This document shows, one piece after another, positions 1 to 7,310 of a DNA stretch of 27,656 nucleotides. The notes below the pieces were generated by a model that had not been told where the DNA came from, did no database searches, and saw nothing but the letters and a program-made list of their open reading frames with translations. This stretch comes from an uncultured Clostridia bacterium. GTDB lineage: Bacteria; Bacillota; Clostridia; Oscillospirales; Butyricicoccaceae. The translations under genes and the position numbers were made by a program. Position 1 is the stretch's first letter, and each line of letters starts with the position of its first letter. The DNA is taken from contig CANUCM010000113.1 of assembly GCA_947856675.1 (NCBI GenBank), positions 1 to 27,656 of the forward strand, in the 5' to 3' direction.

Positions 1-490
1 GCCGCACCTCTTCCGGCGTATTGCCGTGCACCATATTCCAGTACTGCGAAGAGACCACCGGCATCTGCGAAATGGTAAAATATTTATTGATTACATCCAG
101 CGACGCCGTTGTTCCGCCGCGTCTGGCCGACACCACCGCCGCCCCCGGCTTCAGTGCAAAAGTTTCGGGTTTTGCGGCATAAAACAACCGGTCAAGAAAA
201 GAGAGCAGCGCGCCCGACGGATGCGCATAATATACAGGCGATGCAAAAATAAAGCCGTCCGCCTGCTCTGCTTTCTGCAGCACTTCGTTTACCCTGTCGT
301 CGGAAAACACGCAGTGTCCCTTGGCTCCCGCGCAGGCTTTGCAGGCCGTGCAGTCACGGACCGAACCCTTTGCAATCCACAGGATTTCACTGTCGACGCC
401 TTCCTGTGCCAGTGCGCCGGCCACTTCCTGCAGCGCGGTGTCGGTGCAGCCGTGTTCATGGGGGCTTCCGTTGAGCATCAATACTTTCAT
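1..490 (-). CDS. Flavodoxin-family iron-sulfur flavoprotein (3' end cut by window)
   Basis: The ATG at 488-490 opens a reading frame that runs off the window edge after 163 codons. The N-terminus MKVLMLNGSPHEHGCTDTAL is the FMN phosphate-binding loop of the NADPH-dependent FMN reductase/flavodoxin-like fold. Around residues 47-60 there is a compact cysteine cluster, CxxCxxC followed six residues later by Cys (DCTACKACAGAKGHC), as in archaeal and clostridial iron-sulfur flavoproteins that hold one 4Fe-4S cluster beside FMN. The motif FASPVYYAHPSGALLSFLDR follows, typical of the flavin-contacting segment. The protein is probably a cytoplasmic electron carrier or FMN-dependent reductase; the substrate cannot be told. 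The start is backed by an AAAGGA ribosome binding site and a good promoter just upstream. It lies directly downstream of dpaB but appears to be transcribed on its own. Confidence 0.85.
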   Translation of the reverse strand, partial: MKVLMLNGSPHEHGCTDTALQEVAGALAQEGVDSEILWIAKGSVRDCTACKACAGAKGHCVFSDDRVNEVLQKAEQADGFIFASPVYYAHPSGALLSFLDRLFYAAKPETFALKPGAAVVSARRGGTTASLDVINKYFTISQMPVVSSQYWNMVHGNTPEEVR

Positions 491-523
491 TTGCTTCCAT
501 CCTTTCCCTGTTTCTTTTCTGTT

Positions 524-552
524 ATTATATGGCAGATTTTAATAAAAAACAA
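524..552 (-). promoter_or_regulatory. Sigma-A-type promoter for the flavoprotein gene
   Basis: On the minus strand a perfect TATAAT (524-529) sits 17 bases downstream of TTGTTT (547-552). Transcription would start near 517 and give a leader of about 27 bases before the ATG at 490. The -35 box is weak (three of six matches), so the call rests mainly on the -10 box and the exact spacing. The promoter lies in the only gap between dpaB and the flavoprotein gene, where no terminator hairpin is visible. Confidence 0.55.
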
Positions 553-554
553 CC

Positions 555-1124
555 TCAGCACATAACCGGCTGCAGCTGCACACCTTCCATCGCGCTGTCG
601 AGCGCCGCTTCGCACAGGGAAAAGTCCGCCACCATCGAGCGCGGCTTGCGCGCGGGATCGTCCTGCCGCATCGGAACAAAATACACCTGCCTGCGGTTGA
701 GCAGCAGGCCGATGTTCTGTGCCGCCGTACCCAGCGCATCGTTTGTTGACACTGCCAGCACAAGCGGCCTTCCGTTGCGCACATGCGCCTTGGCCGCCAT
801 CAGCACCGGCGTGTCGGTAATGCCCCAGTTGAGCTTTGCCAGCGTGTTGCCCGTGCACGGAGCTATCAGCATAATGTCAAACAGCTTTTCCGGCCCGATG
901 CGTTCTGCCTGCACAAGGTCGGTCATGAGCCCGCGGCCGGTTATTTCCTCCGCTTTGGCCCGAAAGTCTCCCGCCCTGAAAAACCGCGTGTCCGTCTGGG
1001 CGCTGGCCGGGGAAAGAATGGCCGTCACCTGGTTGTGCGCCGCCAGCTGCTGCATAACCTCCAGTGCGTGGGAAAAGGTGCAGAACGAGCCGGTGATGCA
1101 CATTCCTATCCGTTTTCCGTTCAC
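555..1124 (-). CDS. dpaB: Dipicolinate synthase subunit B
   Basis: This 189-residue protein matches the SpoVFB family in length and sequence. It has a flavoprotein-like Rossmann N-terminus (GMCITGSFCTFSHALEVMQQ) and the conserved stretch PCTGNTLAKLNWGITDTPVL near residues 89-108. With DpaA it makes dipicolinic acid from a dihydrodipicolinate-pathway intermediate in the mother cell; the product is loaded with calcium into the spore core. The ATG overlaps the dpaA stop codon by four bases (ATGA at 1121-1124), so the two subunits are translationally coupled. The presence of dpaAB means the organism, or its recent ancestor, forms endospores; many clostridia lack this pair and use EtfA instead. 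Confidence 0.95.
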   Translation of the reverse strand: MNGKRIGMCITGSFCTFSHALEVMQQLAAHNQVTAILSPASAQTDTRFFRAGDFRAKAEEITGRGLMTDLVQAERIGPEKLFDIMLIAPCTGNTLAKLNWGITDTPVLMAAKAHVRNGRPLVLAVSTNDALGTAAQNIGLLLNRRQVYFVPMRQDDPARKPRSMVADFSLCEAALDSAMEGVQLQPVMC

Positions 1125-2005
1125 TTCATCTCCTCCTCCATAATGTTGTACACCGTATCAAGTACTATCCGCGCCGAAGACAGCGGCGCCACCTTGCCCG
1201 GCAGGGAAAGCGCGCGGATGACGCGCACTCCAAGCTCCCCGGCGCCCTCCATATCCACTCCGCCCGGCAGGGATGCCAGATCGATAACCAGCGCATCGGG
1301 GCGCACACGGCGCAGCTGCGGCTTTTCCAGCACGCTCGCCGGCACCGTATTGAAAATGACGTCAAACTCCGCCATTTCCGGCTCCAGGGCGGCGGTGTGC
1401 AGCGCCGTATTGCCCATTGCGCGGATATACGCCAGATCCCTCGCTTTGCGCGCCGACACGCTGACCGCGGCTCCCAGCGCTCTCAGTCTTGCGCTGAGTG
1501 CTTTCCCGATGCGTCCGCACCCGATGACCAGGCAGCGGCTTCCGCTGATGGTAATGGGCAGTTCCTCCATCGCTATCTGTATGGCGCCCTCGGCGGTGGG
1601 AACCGCGTTGGCCACGGCAAGCTCCTCCCGCCTGAGGTAATCAAACAGGCGCAGCTGCTGTTTTTGCGCCAGGCGCTCCGCCTCCTCCGTAACCGCTCCG
1701 GCGCACACCAGCGTCCCCGGCTCCATTTCGGAGAACACCTCACTCAATGCCGCAGCCTGAGAGGACAGCGGCGCGTTCAGCATGCCGCTGTCCCGCGACA
1801 ACGGCATGGGCAAAATGACACAGTCGGCCTTTTGACATGCATCGCGTACGCTTTCGCTCCGCTGTGCCTGTGCCGGCAGGGCACACCGGTCCAGCGCAAA
1901 AGCCCTTACCCGATGCCCGCTTTGACACAGCAGCGCGCACATCCGCGCCTGCCGGCTGTCGCCGCCTATCACGGCAAACGTCTTGCTTGCGCTTCCTGCC
2001 TGCAA
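1121..2005 (-). CDS. dpaA: Dipicolinate synthase subunit A
   Basis: This 294-residue SpoVFA homologue has an N-terminal domain opening with TFAVIGGDSRQARM and a C-terminal NAD(P)-binding Rossmann domain with the glycine loop GCGRIG at residues 162-167. It is the dehydrogenase-like subunit that works with DpaB in dipicolinate formation during spore maturation. The chosen start is a TTG at 2003-2005, about ten bases after the Shine-Dalgarno sequence AAGGGAG; no in-frame ATG precedes the conserved AVIGGD segment. An ATG pair a few bases upstream is in another frame. The gene begins only about 25 bases after the hairpin terminator of the upstream glycosyltransferase gene, and a sigma-K-like promoter may lie within that hairpin. 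Confidence 0.94.
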   Translation of the reverse strand: MQAGSASKTFAVIGGDSRQARMCALLCQSGHRVRAFALDRCALPAQAQRSESVRDACQKADCVILPMPLSRDSGMLNAPLSSQAAALSEVFSEMEPGTLVCAGAVTEEAERLAQKQQLRLFDYLRREELAVANAVPTAEGAIQIAMEELPITISGSRCLVIGCGRIGKALSARLRALGAAVSVSARKARDLAYIRAMGNTALHTAALEPEMAEFDVIFNTVPASVLEKPQLRRVRPDALVIDLASLPGGVDMEGAGELGVRVIRALSLPGKVAPLSSARIVLDTVYNIMEEEMK

Positions 2006-2030
2006 AACCCATCATCTCCCTTGACAAAAT

Positions 2031-2072
2031 AAAAGAACCGTTCTTTCCATGGTATGAAAGAACGATTCTTTT
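2031..2072 (-). terminator. Intrinsic terminator of the glycosyltransferase gene
   Basis: Seventeen-base arms (2031-2047 and 2056-2072) enclose an eight-base loop. The only irregular position is a G-U pair in the minus-strand RNA and a C-A mismatch in the plus-strand RNA, so the hairpin is slightly better on the minus strand. The minus-strand arm ends in TTTT and continues into TTATTTTG. It sits 17 bases after the stop of the UgtP-like gene, as expected for its terminator, and separates that gene from dpaAB. Confidence 0.8.
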
Positions 2073-2075
2073 GTA
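2049..2075 (-). promoter_or_regulatory. Possible sigma-K-type promoter for dpaAB, embedded in a terminator
   Basis: On the minus strand the hairpin loop region reads CATACCAT (2049-2056), which fits the mother-cell -10 pattern CATAnnnT. A TACA (2072-2075), whose AC is 16 bases upstream of it, could be the short AC-type -35 element of sigma K. Transcription would start near 2041, past the loop, so the RNA would carry only one arm of the hairpin and read freely into dpaA. Bacillus spoVFAB is sigma-K dependent. The motifs are short, so this is a candidate only. Confidence 0.35.
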
Positions 2076-2088
2076 GACTGTCCGGCTT

Positions 2089-3213
2089 TTACTTCACGCC
2101 CAGGCGCTCTGCCACAAAATCGGTCAGGTTTTTTCCCGCGTCGGGCCGCGCGAGGCAGGCAATGCGGCGCTTCATGTCTTCCACGCGGCGTGCATCGCTC
2201 AGCAGCATGGCGATGGCTTCGTCCACAGGAAAAGTCTTTTCCGCGCGGACACACGCTCCCTGGTTGAGCAAAAACTCCAGATTGCGCTCTTCGTGGCCCG
2301 CAATCGGGTTGATGGCCACCATGGGAAGGCCTTTGAGCAGTGCTTCCGTCACCGTCAGCCCTCCGGGCTTTGACACAAGAATATCGGCCGCATCCATCAT
2401 TTCATGCACGTTGTCGACAAACCCGTACACATGGATTTTGGCAAACGGCAGCTTGTCCCGCATGCGCTCGAACTCCGCCCGCTGCCTCTGGTTGTTTCCG
2501 CAGACGACCGCCAGCTCAATTTGCTGCCGCACCGACAAAATCTTTCCGGCCTCATCGTCCACAAGCCCGTATCCCAAGCCGCCGCCCATCAGAAGCACCA
2601 CCCGGCTGTCGGGCGAAAAGCCCAGCTTTTGCCGCGCCTGCTGCTTGTCGCTTGCCCGGTAAAACTTGGGGTGCACCGGGATGCCAAACGGGTAAATGGT
2701 TTCCCGGCGTATGCCTTTTTTCAGCGCGCGGTATATCAGCGCTTCGCTTGCAATGACAAAGTAGTCCATTGTGGACACCGTTTCCCAGTACGGGTGTATC
2801 GTGTAATCCGTGCAAATCCCCAAAAGCTCTGCCCGGCAGCGCCCTTTTCTCTTCAGCTCGTGTACAAGCTGCGCCGCAAACACATGGGTGCATATGATAA
2901 AATCGGGGTTGAGCTCCCGCAAAAGCTTTTCAAACCTGTATGTACACAGCGCGTTGATAAAGCTCATCAGATTGAAGCGCTCGTCAATCGACCCGGAATC
3001 CAGATACTGATAAATCAGCCGGTACACTTCGGGCGTATACTTGGCATACAGCGCCGTGCTTTTGTCGATGGTTTCCGATATCAGCTTGTTGACATACTGG
3101 TACACATCGATACACTCTGCCGAAATTCCCCGTTCGGCCAGCCTTTGTTCAATCGACCTGGCCGTGGCTGTATGGCCGTATCCGGCCGAAACGGTCAGTA
3201 TCAAAACCTGCAT
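2089..3213 (-). CDS. Family 28 glycosyltransferase, UgtP/MGDG-synthase type (diacylglycerol glucosyltransferase)
   Basis: This 374-residue protein starts with MQVLILTVSAGYGHTATARS, the N-terminal signature of MGDG synthases and UgtP/YpfP, where the acceptor lipid is bound. The C-terminal half has the nucleotide-sugar part of the fold: VVLLMGGGLGYG near residues 206-217, then DILVSKPGGLTVTEALLKGLPMV and INPIAGHEERNLEFL, the GT28 donor-binding signature. The likely role is transfer of glucose (or galactose) from a UDP-sugar to diacylglycerol at the inner membrane face, making glycolipids and lipoteichoic-acid anchors. MurG is related but lacks this N-terminus. A strong AGGAGG lies nine bases before the ATG. 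The gene is divergent from murC and ends in the hairpin at 2031-2072. Confidence 0.85.
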   Translation of the reverse strand: MQVLILTVSAGYGHTATARSIEQRLAERGISAECIDVYQYVNKLISETIDKSTALYAKYTPEVYRLIYQYLDSGSIDERFNLMSFINALCTYRFEKLLRELNPDFIICTHVFAAQLVHELKRKGRCRAELLGICTDYTIHPYWETVSTMDYFVIASEALIYRALKKGIRRETIYPFGIPVHPKFYRASDKQQARQKLGFSPDSRVVLLMGGGLGYGLVDDEAGKILSVRQQIELAVVCGNNQRQRAEFERMRDKLPFAKIHVYGFVDNVHEMMDAADILVSKPGGLTVTEALLKGLPMVAINPIAGHEERNLEFLLNQGACVRAEKTFPVDEAIAMLLSDARRVEDMKRRIACLARPDAGKNLTDFVAERLGVK

Positions 3214-3270
3214 GAACTTTCCCCTCCTGCTTCCCTTCCCCCAGGGTGCATATTGATTGCAATTCTACAG

Positions 3271-3299
3271 TTTATATTTTATCACTTTTGCGCTATAAT
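3271..3299 (+). promoter_or_regulatory. Promoter of murC
   Basis: A perfect TATAAT (3294-3299) follows TTTATA (3271-3276, four of six matches) at 17 bases. The predicted start near 3306 gives a leader of about 40 bases to the murC ATG. The -10 box lies inside an inverted repeat (3290-3310). No equally convincing promoter for the divergent glycosyltransferase gene could be picked out in this gap of about 130 bases. Confidence 0.6.
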
Positions 3300-3310
3300 A
3301 GCTATAGCGC
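3290..3310. repeat. Inverted repeat over the murC -10 box, operator-like
   Basis: The arms GCGCTATA (3290-3297) and TATAGCGC (3303-3310) are perfect reverse complements around the five-base spacer ATAGC. The left arm contains the first four bases of the TATAAT box and the right arm covers the predicted transcription start. There is no U-run after it, so it is not a terminator. Its position suits a repressor operator, or a hairpin at the 5' end of the transcript. Confidence 0.5.
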
Positions 3311-3345
3311 ACCGCGCATATTCCTTTGACAAATGGGGTGTCATT

Positions 3346-4758
3346 ATGACTCTGGCCGAACTGCAATCCCTTATCTCGGCAAAACAACCCATCCATTTAA
3401 GCGGTATCGGCGGCGTTTCCATGCGCGCTCTCGCCGAGCTTCTTCTTCATATGGGGGCCCGCGTACAGGGCTCCGACCGCGAACGCTCTCCTTTTACCGA
3501 CCATCTCGAAGCGTTGGGCGTACGCATTTACATCGGGCAGCGTGAGGAAAATGTCCTCGGCGCCGCCGCCGTCATCCGCACGGCCGCCGTACTCGATCAA
3601 AACCCCGAAATCGTCGCTGCGCGCCGGCTGGGCCTGCCCGTTGTGGAGCGCGGCCAGGCCTGGGGCCTTATCATGGGGCTTTACGATCACGCTATCTGCA
3701 TCGCCGGCACCCACGGGAAAACTTCCACCACTTCCATGGTGGCAACCTTTGCCTTAGACGCCGGCCTTGACCCCACTGTCATGGTTGGCGGCGAACTTTC
3801 TTCCATCGGCGGCGGCACGCTGCGCATCGGCGGCCGGGATTTGTTTATCGCCGAAGCCTGTGAATACAAAAACAGCTACCACAGCTTTTGCCCCACCGCC
3901 GCCGTCATTCTCAACATTGACCGCGACCACCTGGACTTTTTCCGCGACACCGAGGACATCATTGCCTCCTTCCGGCACTTTGCCTCTCTTGTACCGCCCC
4001 ATGGCGCCATCATTGCCAACCGCGACGACGCCAATACCATGCAGGCCGTAAACGGCCTTCCCCGGCGTCTCATCACTTTTGGGCTCCGCCCCGATGCCGA
4101 TGTGCGCGCCTGCGAGATTTCCTGCCGGGACGGGATGTACTCCTTTGACATCTCCTGCTTCGGAAAGCCCTGGGGCCGAGCCGACCTGTCGGTTCCGGGC
4201 GAGCACAACCTGTACAACGCGCTGGCCGCCGCGGCCTGCGCCGTATTTCTCGGCACTTCACCCGAAGCCTTTGCGCACGGCCTTGCACAATACCGGGGCG
4301 TCGGCCGCCGGTTTGAACCGCACGGCCGCTACAACGGCGCGCTGCTGTTCGACGATTACGCCCACCACCCCAGCGAAATTGAAGCCACGCTCACGGCAGC
4401 CCGCGCCATGAATCCCAAGCGGGTGATCTGCGTGTTCCAGCCCCACACTTACTCGAGAACCATTTCCCTGAGAAATGAGTTTGCCCAGGCGCTTTCACAC
4501 GCCGATCTGTGCGTTATCACCGATATTTATGCCAGCCGGGAAATCAATACCGCCGGCATCAACAGCCACTATCTTTCCGACCTGATTCCCGGCTCGGTGT
4601 GCGTCGGCAGCTTTGACGAGGCCCGGCGCCTGATTGCACGGAGCGCGCGCCCCGGCGACATTATCTTCAGCATGGGCGCCGGCGATGTGTTTAAAATATG
4701 GGACGGTTTTCCTCCGGAGCCCGCTCCGTGTGAAGACTGCCCCAACCGCCCTCTGTAA
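3346..4758 (+). CDS. murC: UDP-N-acetylmuramate--L-alanine ligase
   Basis: This 470-residue protein adds L-alanine to UDP-MurNAc with ATP, the first amino-acid step of the peptidoglycan stem peptide, in the cytoplasm. The N-terminal UDP-binding domain has IHLSGIGGVSMRALAELL; the central Mur ligase ATP loop is GTHGKTSTT at residues 121-129; further family signatures are EACEYKNSYHSF, LNIDRDHLDFF and, in the C-terminal domain, LFDDYAHHPSEIEATL. The frame is open far upstream, but homology starts at MTLAELQSLI, which has a GGGGTG ribosome binding site and a promoter just ahead. The gene stands alone on the plus strand and ends in a strong hairpin shared with the convergent phosphatase gene. Confidence 0.97.
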   Translation: MTLAELQSLISAKQPIHLSGIGGVSMRALAELLLHMGARVQGSDRERSPFTDHLEALGVRIYIGQREENVLGAAAVIRTAAVLDQNPEIVAARRLGLPVVERGQAWGLIMGLYDHAICIAGTHGKTSTTSMVATFALDAGLDPTVMVGGELSSIGGGTLRIGGRDLFIAEACEYKNSYHSFCPTAAVILNIDRDHLDFFRDTEDIIASFRHFASLVPPHGAIIANRDDANTMQAVNGLPRRLITFGLRPDADVRACEISCRDGMYSFDISCFGKPWGRADLSVPGEHNLYNALAAAACAVFLGTSPEAFAHGLAQYRGVGRRFEPHGRYNGALLFDDYAHHPSEIEATLTAARAMNPKRVICVFQPHTYSRTISLRNEFAQALSHADLCVITDIYASREINTAGINSHYLSDLIPGSVCVGSFDEARRLIARSARPGDIIFSMGAGDVFKIWDGFPPEPAPCEDCPNRPL

Positions 4759-4766
4759 AAAAACAG

Positions 4767-4803
4767 CTGCGGCAGCCCCGACAGGCTGCCGCAGTATTTT
4801 TTA
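4767..4803 (+). terminator. Terminator of murC, likely bidirectional
   Basis: The eleven-base arms CTGCGGCAGCC (4767-4777) and GGCTGCCGCAG (4784-4794) pair perfectly around the six-base loop CCGACA. On the plus strand the run TATTTTTTA follows. On the minus strand the far side carries a U-rich run (from AAAAAAACAG), so it can also end the convergent phosphatase transcript. It begins eight bases after the murC stop codon. Confidence 0.9.
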
Positions 4804-5427
4804 CAGTTTTACAATGTCCCGCACATGCTCAAAGTCATTTTCAAACACAACCTGCATGGCGCCGTCCTCCGAAATATCCACCCGGGTGATGGAAGTGTTC
4901 CGCACCCACGGCATTTCGTTGAGATGCTCGATGTCCTTTCCGTGGAAAAAGCACAAGGCGTTGCGAATGGCGCACCCGTGCGAAACCAGCGCCACCGTCT
5001 TGCCCTGATGCTCCTGCACAATGCGCTGTATGGCGCCTGTCACCCGGTCATACACCCCGCGCATGGTTTCCCCGCCCGGCGAGCAGAACAGCCAGGGTTT
5101 TTCCCGCCACAGCTCCATTTCCTCTGGATACTCACAGCGCAGCTCATCCCACGATTTCTGCTCCCACTCTCCGCAGTGCATTTCCGCAAGATCAGGTTCA
5201 ATGCGCAGCGGCAGCCCGTGGTAACGGTTGGCTGCCGACGCCGTTTCCCGCGCGCGAATCAGCGGGCTGGAAATCAGCGCTTCAAAGGGCAGCTCCCGGC
5301 ACCGTTCGCCCAGACGTTCGATTTGTGCAAAGCCTCTTTCACTCAGCTCGCAGTCCGTGCTGCCCTGAAACTGTCCGGCATCGTTTCCCGTGGTTTCACC
5401 GTGCCGGATGATGTACAGTGTCGTCAT
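4801..5427 (-). CDS. Histidine phosphatase family protein (phosphoglycerate mutase-like)
   Basis: This 208-residue protein has the phosphohistidine signature LYIIRHGETTGN with the catalytic His9, the acidic catalytic residue in LAEMHCGEWE (Glu82), a phosphate-binding Arg in SSPLIRARETA, and the second catalytic histidine in VSHGCAIRN (His150). It is the small, cofactor-dependent-mutase-like branch whose members are mostly phosphatases of varied specificity (alpha-ribazole phosphate, phosphosugars, nucleotides). The residues do not reveal the substrate, and there is no cobalamin gene nearby to support CobC. Its stop codon lies within the murC terminator run. It begins shortly after the mreB terminator, with no clear promoter of its own, so some read-through from mreB is likely. 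Confidence 0.88.
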   Translation of the reverse strand: MTTLYIIRHGETTGNDAGQFQGSTDCELSERGFAQIERLGERCRELPFEALISSPLIRARETASAANRYHGLPLRIEPDLAEMHCGEWEQKSWDELRCEYPEEMELWREKPWLFCSPGGETMRGVYDRVTGAIQRIVQEHQGKTVALVSHGCAIRNALCFFHGKDIEHLNEMPWVRNTSITRVDISEDGAMQVVFENDFEHVRDIVKL

Positions 5428-5446
5428 TCCCTTTTCCCCTTTTTGC

Positions 5447-5483
5447 TTTTTAAAAGACGCCGAAGGCCTGCGCCTCCGGCGTC
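5447..5483 (-). terminator. Terminator after mreB
   Basis: On the minus strand the arms GACGCCGGAGGC and GCCTTCGGCGTC (5456-5483) pair around a four-base loop with one G-U pair, followed by TTTTAAAAAGC. On the plus strand the same position would be an A-C mismatch, so it is built for minus-strand transcripts. It starts eight bases past the mreB stop and lies between mreB and the phosphatase gene. Confidence 0.8.
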
Positions 5484-5490
5484 CTTTCCT

Positions 5491-6513
5491 TTACATCATT
5501 TGCCGCTTGCGGGTGAGGTTCATCGTCCCGTCCTGCATGATATCAATATTGTCAAGCGCTTTGCCCGTGCCGTAAGCCACGCATGAAATGGCGTCATCCG
5601 CCACGCGGGTGGCAATGCCCGTTTTAGACTCGATCAGCTTGTCAAAGCCGTAGATAAGGCTTCCGCCGCCCGTCATCACAATGCCGTTTGTCGCAATGTC
5701 GCCGACAAGCTCCGGCGCCGTGCGCTCCAGCACGGAGTGCACCGCTTCGACAATCTTGGCCGTCACTTCTTCAAACGCTTCGATCATTTCCGACGAGCTG
5801 ACGGTGAAAATGCGCGGCAGGCCGGTCATCAGGCAGCGGCCCTTGACCTCCATGGTTTTTTCCTCCGGCCGCGGGTACACACAGCCGATGGTCATTTTCA
5901 TTTCTTCTGCCGTACGTTCACCGATGAGCACGTTGTGCTTGCGGCGGATGTACTTGACAATGGCCTCGTCAAACTTATCGCCCGCCACCTTGATGGACGT
6001 CGACTCCACAATACCGCCCAGAGAAATCACGGCGATATCACTCGTTCCGCCGCCGATGTCGACGATCATATTGCCGTTGGGCTTGGAAATGTCAATGCCC
6101 GCGCCGATGGCCGCAGCAACAGGCTCTTCAATCAAAAACACCCTGCGCGCGCCTGCCTGTGTGCCGGCGTCGATTACGGCGCGCTCCTCCACTTCGGTAA
6201 TGACACTGGGAATGCAAATGATAATGTTGGGCTTGAAAAGCCGGAATCCCAACACTTTTTTGATAAATTCCTTAATCATTTTCTCGGTCATTTCATAATC
6301 CGAAATGACGCCCTCACGCAGCGGCCGCACCGCGACAATGTTGCCCGGCGTTCTGCCCAGCATGCTTTGCGCATCGGCGCCCACTGCAAGGATTTTTCCC
6401 GTGGTCTTGTCGACGGCCACCACGGAGGGCTCACACAGCGCAATGCCTTTTCCCTTGACAAACACAAGGATGGAGGCTGTTCCCAAATCGATACCGATAT
6501 CTCCGGACGACAT
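5491..6513 (-). CDS. Actin-like rod-shape protein, MreB/Mbl family
   Basis: From the chosen ATG the protein has 340 residues, the usual MreB length. It shows phosphate 1 motif DIGIDLGTASILVFVKGKGI, phosphate 2 motif MIVDIGGGTSDIAVISLGG and the adenosine motif GIVMTGGGSLIYGFD. It polymerises on the inner membrane face and guides the elongation cell-wall machinery. A longer frame opens 25 codons upstream, but the conserved protein begins at MSSGDIGIDLGT, with GAGGTG seven bases ahead; a start five codons earlier is also possible. The gene has its own promoter and terminator and no mreC/mreD neighbours, so it is more likely an Mbl/MreBH-type paralogue than the main mreBCD copy; sequence motifs alone do not separate these. 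Confidence 0.92.
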   Translation of the reverse strand: MSSGDIGIDLGTASILVFVKGKGIALCEPSVVAVDKTTGKILAVGADAQSMLGRTPGNIVAVRPLREGVISDYEMTEKMIKEFIKKVLGFRLFKPNIIICIPSVITEVEERAVIDAGTQAGARRVFLIEEPVAAAIGAGIDISKPNGNMIVDIGGGTSDIAVISLGGIVESTSIKVAGDKFDEAIVKYIRRKHNVLIGERTAEEMKMTIGCVYPRPEEKTMEVKGRCLMTGLPRIFTVSSSEMIEAFEEVTAKIVEAVHSVLERTAPELVGDIATNGIVMTGGGSLIYGFDKLIESKTGIATRVADDAISCVAYGTGKALDNIDIMQDGTMNLTRKRQMM

Positions 6514-6616
6514 ATTCCTGCACCTCATACTTTCCTGTTTTTCCTGGTTTATGTTCTGAACCCGGCGCTGTGCGCGCCAAAGCAGCAAGCCTGCATTTTT
6601 ATTTCACAATGAGTTT

Positions 6617-6645
6617 ATTATATCCAATCCGGCGGCACTTTTCAA
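6617..6645 (-). promoter_or_regulatory. Sigma-A-type promoter of the mreB-like gene
   Basis: On the minus strand TTGAAA (6640-6645, five of six matches) and TATAAT (6617-6622, perfect) are spaced by 17 bases. Transcription would start near 6610, giving a leader of about 97 bases. The -35 box lies right after the comFC stop codon, and no terminator separates comFC from it, so read-through from the recA-comFC run may add to mreB expression. Confidence 0.75.
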
Positions 6646-6656
6646 CAGCATTTTAC

Positions 6657-7310
6657 TCATCTGCGAGTTTTTTTGGTCACGGCCAGCACCGCTCCGCACA
6701 CCCGGACCGCCCCGGCTTCGCGCAGCACGCGGGCGCATTCCGAAAGAGTCGATCCCGTCGTCAAAATGTCGTCCACGAGCAGGATGCGCGCGCCCTTTAC
6801 CATGCTTTCGTCCTGCGCGCGAAATGCATCCAGCACGTTGGCCCGGCGTTCTGCCGCACCGAGCCCGTACATCGGCCGGGTATGCCGTACCCTGCGCAGC
6901 GTCTGACGGGCTGCAAGGCCCAGCCGCCGCGCCGTTTCTTCCGCAAGAAGCCGCGCATGATCATAGCCTCTGCGCCGGATGTTGCGTTCACTGGTCGGGA
7001 CCCATGTCACAAAATCAAAAGGCTCGTCCATATACGCCTGCACCTGATGGGCAACAAGCCTCCCGAACGCCGGCGCTGCCGACTGCCTGCCCCGGAACTT
7101 GAACCGGTGCACGGCCAGGCGCACCCTGTCCTTGTAAGCCAGAGCGCCGACGCAGCGATCGACAAACATGGGCGCCTTGGCGCAGCCGGAGGACACAAAC
7201 CGGATCTCCTGCATGCACCGCGCGCATACCTCTGTCTGTCCCCTGCGCAAAAACGCACCGCAAAATGCACAGCGGGGCGGAAACAGCAGCGAAAGAAGCC
7301 TATCCTTCAT
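6657..7310 (-). CDS. comFC: ComF family phosphoribosyltransferase-like protein
   Basis: This 217-residue protein has a zinc-ribbon N-terminus (Cys14, Cys17, Cys29, Cys32, in PPRCAFCGAF and VCARC) and a C-terminal type I phosphoribosyltransferase domain with the PRPP loop ILLVDDILTTGSTLSE near residues 176-191. Central family signatures include VPTSERNIRRRGYDHARLLA. ComFC acts in the cytoplasm in natural DNA uptake, where it is thought to help process incoming single strands. The frame is open upstream, but the conserved protein begins at MKDRLLSLLFPPRC, overlapping the last 11 bases of recD2. That coupling with a helicase gene fits a DNA-processing role. It is the last gene of the long minus-strand run. 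Confidence 0.9.
   Translation of the reverse strand: MKDRLLSLLFPPRCAFCGAFLRRGQTEVCARCMQEIRFVSSGCAKAPMFVDRCVGALAYKDRVRLAVHRFKFRGRQSAAPAFGRLVAHQVQAYMDEPFDFVTWVPTSERNIRRRGYDHARLLAEETARRLGLAARQTLRRVRHTRPMYGLGAAERRANVLDAFRAQDESMVKGARILLVDDILTTGSTLSECARVLREAGAVRVCGAVLAVTKKTRR

Noticed and set aside
2404..3345. Long plus-strand open frame continuous with murC, suggesting a 784-residue fusion
   Set aside because: The upstream part is antisense to the glycosyltransferase gene and has no family features. MurC homology, the ribosome site and the promoter all place the start at 3346.
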